Assembly: GCA_937897615.1 (NCBI GenBank)
Contig: CALCNO010000078.1
Coordinates: 1-28,952, forward strand
Source of the DNA: an uncultured Anaerolineaceae bacterium
GTDB taxonomy: Bacteria; Chloroflexota; Anaerolineae; Anaerolineales; Anaerolineaceae
Length of the DNA stretch: 28,952 bases
Direction: 5' to 3'
This document shows, one piece after another, positions 22,914-28,952 of the stretch; the first letter of the stretch is position 1; each line of letters starts with the position of its first letter. The notes beneath the pieces were generated by a model. The model was given only the letters and a program-made list of their open reading frames with translations. It searched no databases and was not told where the DNA came from. The translations under genes and the position numbers were made by a program.

Positions 22914-23114
22914 TCACTCCTCAAGTGCTTGCAGCGCGGCCAGGGCCGATTGTACCTGCTCCGGGTGCCAGCCGGGTTCATGGCTCATCTTGTAAAGGTG
23001 CGCCAGCACGTTCTCCTGGCTCTCCTCATCCAGCGCGGCGTATGCCAGGCGGATCAGGGCGGGGTCGCGCGAGAGCAGGTTATCCCAGGCGGATTCTAAA
23101 AACGACTCATTCAT
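22914..23114 (-). CDS. Small acidic helical protein, uncharacterised
   Basis: 66 residues from the ATG at 23114. It is acidic and wholly helical in appearance (LESAWDNLLSRDPALIRLAYAALDEESQ..., EQVQSALAALQALEE), with no membrane segment. A TTG start at 23132 is possible but would overlap the likely promoter. First gene of the compact run ending at 20326. No family recognised. Confidence 0.6.
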   Translation of the reverse strand: MNESFLESAWDNLLSRDPALIRLAYAALDEESQENVLAHLYKMSHEPGWHPEQVQSALAALQALEE

Positions 23115-23122
23115 GTCAATTA

Positions 23123-23151
23123 ACCTTACCAAATGACCTGAAGCGCGTCAA
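23123..23151 (-). promoter_or_regulatory. Possible promoter for the small gene/mazG/proS operon
   Basis: On the minus strand TTGACG (plus 23146-23151), 17-base spacer, TAAGGT (plus 23123-23128) preceded by TGG, an extended -10 layout. The -10 hexamer itself is poor. Transcription would begin about 2 bases before the ATG at 23114. Confidence 0.3.
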
Positions 23152-23168
23152 GCAGCGCGGGTGTAAAT

Positions 23169-23204
23169 AAAAAGCCGGACGGGTGCGGGCCCGTCCAGCT
23201 TTTT
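23169..23204 (-). terminator. Rho-independent terminator of the EF-G-like gene
   Basis: AAAAAGCCGGACGGG (23169-23183) and CCCGTCCAGCTTTTT (23190-23204) form a 15-bp stem with one mismatch and a 6-base loop, 15 bases after the stop codon on the minus strand. Confidence 0.8.
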
Positions 23205-23219
23205 GATCGGTGAGAAAAA

Positions 23220-25298
<2,079 letters not shown>

Positions 25299-25341
25299 GA
25301 ACGGAAGCCCTTCTCTAAGCTGAGATAATTACAACCTTCCT

Positions 25342-25370
25342 ATTTTAAGGGATGATGGCGTTATTGTCAA
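25342..25370 (-). promoter_or_regulatory. Strong housekeeping promoter of the EF-G-like gene
   Basis: On the minus strand TTGACA (plus 25365-25370), 17-base spacer, TAAAAT (plus 25342-25347): 6/6 and 5/6 matches. Start of transcription near 25336 gives a leader of about 38 bases. Confidence 0.8.
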
Positions 25371-25453
25371 AGAAAACACCCTCCGGCTTGAAGAGAACAG
25401 GCAGGAACAAAATTTGCGTTCATTTCGTTGTATGATTAGCACAAGGATTAAAA

Positions 25454-26125
25454 ATGATGAAGGCCAGGGAATTTTTCATTGGTCTGCTGGCGCTGCTTTT
25501 ACTGGCGCCGGCAAACATTCAAAAGGGGGAATTTGCCAACGCTGCTCTCAAGGAAATGGGCAAAAGTGCATCGTTTGAGCAGGCGCAAGGGGCTATTGTG
25601 TTTACCAACGGCGCAGACTGCCTGGAGTGGCAGCAGCACGAACAGGTGCTGCTCTACCCCTGCCGCGACGCGGCTGCGTTTTCCTGGCGGAGCCCGGCGG
25701 ACTGGCAGGTGCGCCAGGTGGTCACGGGCGACCTGAACCGCGATGGGGTGGTGGAATTTGGGCTTTTGGTTTGGCGCCCGTTTGCTCCCTGGCCGATCGA
25801 TAAATACCAGCCGTACGCTGGCCGCATCGCGGCTTTTCACAACGAGGAGGGATTGAGCTGTCATTTCATCCTTATCGGGCGCGATGGCGCAGGTTACCGT
25901 GAGTTGTGGGCTGGCTCGGCGCTGGCCGACCCGATTTCCGACCTGAGCGTTGCCGATTATGACCGGGATGGCGTGGAAGAGCTGCTTGCAATCGAGGGCA
26001 CTTATGCTTCTCCGGGGCATGGCAACCTGACGGCCTGGCGCTGGCAGGGTTTTGGCTTTTCATTGGTCGAAAGGGTGCCCGGTGATTTCCGGCACTATAC
26101 GCTTTCAGATTTTCTGGATCGCTGA
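25454..26125 (+). CDS. Exported protein with two FG-GAP/VCBS-like calcium-loop motifs
   Basis: 223 residues. The N-terminus (MMKAREFFIGLLALLLLAPAN) is a signal peptide without lipobox Cys. Two Asp-rich loops, DLNRDG (93-98) and DYDRDG (168-173), each precede a hydrophobic beta strand, the form of FG-GAP/VCBS repeats that bind calcium in beta-propeller proteins; only two are present, so this is a fragment-like or minimal version rather than a full propeller. Two Cys (56 and 70) could form a disulfide. AAGGA six bases upstream supports the first of two adjacent ATGs. It lies 25 bases before the DUF3160 gene and is probably in its operon. Extracellular; role unknown. Confidence 0.75.
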   Translation: MMKAREFFIGLLALLLLAPANIQKGEFANAALKEMGKSASFEQAQGAIVFTNGADCLEWQQHEQVLLYPCRDAAAFSWRSPADWQVRQVVTGDLNRDGVVEFGLLVWRPFAPWPIDKYQPYAGRIAAFHNEEGLSCHFILIGRDGAGYRELWAGSALADPISDLSVADYDRDGVEELLAIEGTYASPGHGNLTAWRWQGFGFSLVERVPGDFRHYTLSDFLDR

Positions 26126-26150
26126 AGTTAGTTCTCAAAAGGAGAATGGT

Positions 26151-28346
26151 ATGAAGATCAACAAAAACTGGAAATGGCTTTCATTGGTGCTGCTGGTGAC
26201 TCTGATCGGGTCTGCGTGTAACTTCCCGACGCTGTTTTCTTCAACACCTACCGCGGAGCAAACAGCCACTGTGCAGCCCACGCTTGATTTGCAGCCTGTG
26301 GCTGGCATCGAGAACGTCCCCTTTGCCCAGTATGCGGCGGTATCTTATTCCATCCCGGATAAATACACCGGCGGGTACACCTTGCCTTTGGATGCTGCAA
26401 GTGTCTCCAATCTGGATGCGGCCGGTCTCACGGCTACCCAGCAGGCGGTCCTGCTGCAAAACGGTTTTGTGGTGGTACCTCCTGCGGATGACCCCAACCG
26501 CATTTATACCGAGTTTTATCAGGCGTATGAATCCTACCGTTACAACGAGGTTCCCATTTTCATCACCACCGATTCGCTTTTCCACGTCTACCACCTCGTC
26601 TTTGACAAGATGCTGCGTGACCTGGAAACCAATTACTTCATGTCCACCCTCAACGAGTTGACCGCTGCGCTGGTCAATGCCAGCATGGATCAATACAATC
26701 AGCTCAAAGGGACTAACCTGGAAGCAGTCGCCGGGCGCAACCTGGCCTTTTTTGCCGTAGCTTCCGACCTTCTTGGTACCAGCGTTACGCTGCCGGCTGA
26801 TTTGCAGCAACTGGTGGGTGCGGAGTTGGCGCTCATCAACGAGCATACCCAGACCACGCAATCGCCCATCTGGTACATGGGGGACGAGGCCAGCGATGAC
26901 ATTCTCATCGAGGATTACAGCCAGTATGTTCCCCGCGGGCACTACACGCGCAGCGAGCAGTTTGAACAATACTTCCGTGCGATGATGTGGTATGGCCGCA
27001 TGACCTTCCGCTTGAAGAGCAGCGCTGAAACCGAACGCGCCCTGCTGATGCTGCAGGCGATGCGCACCGCGACCACCTCCTCCGGCAAAACAGCGCTGGA
27101 ACTCTGGCACAACATCTACGATCCCACCGTTTTCATCGTGGGCAAAGCGGATGACCTGTCGTTTAGCGAGTACGGCGTGATTTCCGATGAGGTGTACGGC
27201 ACCTCCCCGGCACTCACCAGTTTTGCCGATGCTGCATTGCTGGCAAAGTTCACCGATGCAGCTAAAAAGCTGCCTGCTCCACAGATCAACTCCATGTGGG
27301 TGTGGATCTGGCAGGATCGCGACGAAGCCACCCAGGGCTTCCGCTTTATGGGGCAGCGCTTCACGCTGGACCAGTATGTTTTTGGCCAGGTGATGTGGCG
27401 CAAAGTAGGCACACTCGAGCAGCCGCGCGACCTGCCCAAGAGCCTCGATCTTTTGGCCGCAATGGGCTCAGATGAAGCCTATAGCCTGCTGGTGGATATG
27501 GGCGAGACCAAATACGAGAATTTTGAAACGCAAAGTGCCAAGGTACGTTCCGAGGTGAGCGAATTTGGCCTGGATTCCTGGACGCAGAACCTCTACTGGT
27601 CGTGGTTGTATGCTTTGCAGCCGGTATTTGCCGTCAAAGGTGAACAATACCCCGCCTTTATGCGCACCCAGGCCTGGCTGCACAAGGACATGCAGACCGC
27701 ACTGGCTTCCTGGACGGAATTGAAGCACGATACCATCCTCTACTCCAAGCAGGTGATGGCCGAGATGGGCGGCGGGCCGGATTCGGAACCGCCAAAGGGC
27801 TATGTGGAACCCAACGCCGAAGCCTATGCCCGCTTGCTGGCACTGGCGCAAATGACCAAAGATGGTTTGCAGCAGCGCAGCCTGTTGGATGATGTAACCG
27901 GCGGCAACCTGGATAATCTCATTGAGTACTTACAATTCCTGCTGGGCGTGACCCAAAAGGAGTTGAACGGCCAGCAACTGACCGATGATGAGTACTGGCG
28001 TATCAGCTACTACGGCGGCTGGCTTGAATCCACCACCCTCATGGCCTCTGACCCGGCTGATCCCGCTATGGGCGGAGGCGACCTGAACGACCAGAAGTCG
28101 GCTCTGGTGGCGGACGTGGCCACCGGCGTGGGGCGTGTGCTGGAAGAGGGCGTTGGTTACCCCACGCTCATGTTCGTAGTTTCGCCGGATGCTCCTTATC
28201 ACGTGACTGTCGGCGTGGTGTACAGCTACTATGAGTTCACCGTCACACCAGACCAGCGCCTGACGGATGAGCAGTGGCGCGCCATGCTGGAAAACGGGCA
28301 GGCGCCGGAAGCTCCTGAATGGACTTCCTCGTTCATCATAAAGTAA
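26151..28346 (+). CDS. DUF3160-family lipoprotein
   Basis: 731 residues. Signal peptide ending at Cys23 (LIGSAC), with Gly rather than Leu three before the Cys, a slightly atypical lipobox; a Thr/Ser/Pro-rich linker follows. From about residue 45 the protein matches DUF3160 as I recall it: LLQNGFVVVPP, then VPIFITTDSLFHVYHLVFDKML, later FRFMGQRFTLDQYVF and DDEYWRISYYGGWLES. The family is large, often secreted in Chloroflexota and Bacteroidota-type genomes, and of unknown function. The start at 26151 has AAAAGGAG seven bases upstream; an in-frame start at 26052 lies inside the previous gene. It overlaps the next gene by 28 bases. Confidence 0.88.
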   Translation: MKINKNWKWLSLVLLVTLIGSACNFPTLFSSTPTAEQTATVQPTLDLQPVAGIENVPFAQYAAVSYSIPDKYTGGYTLPLDAASVSNLDAAGLTATQQAVLLQNGFVVVPPADDPNRIYTEFYQAYESYRYNEVPIFITTDSLFHVYHLVFDKMLRDLETNYFMSTLNELTAALVNASMDQYNQLKGTNLEAVAGRNLAFFAVASDLLGTSVTLPADLQQLVGAELALINEHTQTTQSPIWYMGDEASDDILIEDYSQYVPRGHYTRSEQFEQYFRAMMWYGRMTFRLKSSAETERALLMLQAMRTATTSSGKTALELWHNIYDPTVFIVGKADDLSFSEYGVISDEVYGTSPALTSFADAALLAKFTDAAKKLPAPQINSMWVWIWQDRDEATQGFRFMGQRFTLDQYVFGQVMWRKVGTLEQPRDLPKSLDLLAAMGSDEAYSLLVDMGETKYENFETQSAKVRSEVSEFGLDSWTQNLYWSWLYALQPVFAVKGEQYPAFMRTQAWLHKDMQTALASWTELKHDTILYSKQVMAEMGGGPDSEPPKGYVEPNAEAYARLLALAQMTKDGLQQRSLLDDVTGGNLDNLIEYLQFLLGVTQKELNGQQLTDDEYWRISYYGGWLESTTLMASDPADPAMGGGDLNDQKSALVADVATGVGRVLEEGVGYPTLMFVVSPDAPYHVTVGVVYSYYEFTVTPDQRLTDEQWRAMLENGQAPEAPEWTSSFIIK

Positions 28347-28952
28347 GACTGTTCGGTTTCGTTTTCACAGGAGCGCTGCTTGCGGCGCTCCTGTGCCTTT
28401 GCGCCTGCTCTCCCAAGGATTCTTTCACCCTCACCCTGGGAGGCGATGTGATGCTGGCGCGCGGTGGCCAGCCGCTGGCATCAGACTGGCTCTCCATTGA
28501 TCTGCGCGCACCGGAAGAATTGCTGGCGAATAGTGATAGGGATTTCTACGCTGCTAACCTGGAATCGCCGCTTGCGCCTGATGCAGCTATGCCCGCAACG
28601 CTGCCCGCTGCGGAAATGAATCTTTGCGCACCGGCCGAGATGGCAGATGTGCTCAAAAATGCTGGTATGGATTTGTTGACAGTCAACAATAACCACCAGA
28701 ACGACTGCATTAGTGACGGTGCGCAGGTGACCAATGCTGCTCTTGAAGCGGCGGGTTTTCCTTCTGCGGTGGAGGCCGAAGGGCTTTGGCTGACGCGCCT
28801 CCCCGATACCAACCTGTCCGTGATCGCTGTGGACAAGGTTTCACAACCGCTGGCAGAGGAGGGTATCGTGCGCCTCATCCAACAGGAAAAGGAACAGGGG
28901 CGGTTTGTGGTAGTCTCAGCACACTGGGGCAATGAATATCAGGCCGGGCCAG
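28319..28952 (+). CDS. CapA-like metallophosphatase-fold lipoprotein (5' part, cut by window end)
   Basis: Partial: 211 complete codons from the ATG at 28319 to the edge with no stop. Signal peptide with lipobox LCAC at residues 27-30. Then the CapA (PGA_cap) motifs in order: LTLGGDVMLARGG (38-50), NLESPLA, TVNNNHQNDC (the NNH motif) and SAHWGNEYQ (the HWG motif near the edge). CapA proteins belong to the calcineurin-like phosphoesterase fold and are known from poly-gamma-glutamate capsule synthesis; most distant homologues have unknown substrates. GGAA lies 8 bases before the ATG. It overlaps the DUF3160 gene by 28 bases, so the two are probably co-translated. Confidence 0.85.
   Translation, partial: MDFLVHHKVRLFGFVFTGALLAALLCLCACSPKDSFTLTLGGDVMLARGGQPLASDWLSIDLRAPEELLANSDRDFYAANLESPLAPDAAMPATLPAAEMNLCAPAEMADVLKNAGMDLLTVNNNHQNDCISDGAQVTNAALEAAGFPSAVEAEGLWLTRLPDTNLSVIAVDKVSQPLAEEGIVRLIQQEKEQGRFVVVSAHWGNEYQAGP

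Noticed and set aside
28368..28393. 9-bp hairpin CAGGAGCGC / GCGCTCCTG shortly after the DUF3160 stop codon, as a terminator
   Set aside because: No U tract follows and it lies inside the signal-peptide codons of the overlapping CapA-like gene, so a terminator is unlikely; an attenuating role cannot be excluded.

Overview
The window looks like a chromosomal segment of a Chloroflexota bacterium, most likely of the Anaerolineae type. The basis is indirect: moderately high GC coding DNA (roughly mid-50s percent by eye), frequent TTG starts, a DUF3160 lipoprotein next to a CapA-like lipoprotein, an archaeal/eukaryotic-type prolyl-tRNA synthetase, and a LiaG/YvlB-like gene pair. No 16S rRNA or other decisive marker is present, so the taxonomy is an inference. 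No tRNA, rRNA, CRISPR array, insertion sequence or phage gene was seen. No gene-free stretch exceeds about 240 bases.

Layout. (1) 1-1720: a small plus-strand lipoprotein gene converges on surE; a 56-residue membrane protein gene follows on the minus strand with its own promoter and terminator. (2) 1835-3785: an AT-rich regulatory region with a near-consensus promoter drives a two-gene envelope module: a repeat-rich beta-solenoid protein and a two-span membrane protein that share a short helical motif. It ends at a strong terminator. (3) 3803-15835: a bioenergetic block on the plus strand. After a predicted two-span membrane protein of unknown role come nuoA-H-J-K-L-M-M2-N, the membrane arm of complex I, then atpZ-atpB-atpE-atpF, the Fo part of ATP synthase. 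The complex I block has a fourth antiporter-like subunit (a second NuoM) and a NuoL whose C-terminal lateral-helix region is unusually long. It lacks nuoB, C, D, I, E, F and G. The atpF product is a b subunit fused to only the C-terminal domain of delta, and no F1 genes follow. (4) 15891-17453: a murE-type ligase. (5) 17504-25298: a minus-strand run of information-processing genes: an EF-G paralogue with its own strong promoter, then a small unknown protein, a MazG-like pyrophosphohydrolase, proS and a helical-repeat protein as one compact unit, then rpsO and pnp. (6) 25454-28952: a plus-strand group of exported proteins: a protein with calcium-loop motifs, a DUF3160 lipoprotein and the start of a CapA-like lipoprotein cut by the window edge.

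How it fits together. The central block encodes proton-translocating membrane parts of both respiratory complex I and ATP synthase, so the two ends of the proton circuit are made from adjacent genes while their soluble parts (quinone/FeS and NADH modules; F1) must be encoded elsewhere. The most interesting feature is this complex I: extra pump subunit plus lengthened NuoL helix matches the published class of modified complex I with a fourth pumping subunit, and here the second NuoM has lost the usual TM7 channel lysine. The minus-strand block combines translation (EF-G-like factor, ProRS, S15) and RNA turnover (PNPase with an Arg/Gly-rich tail).
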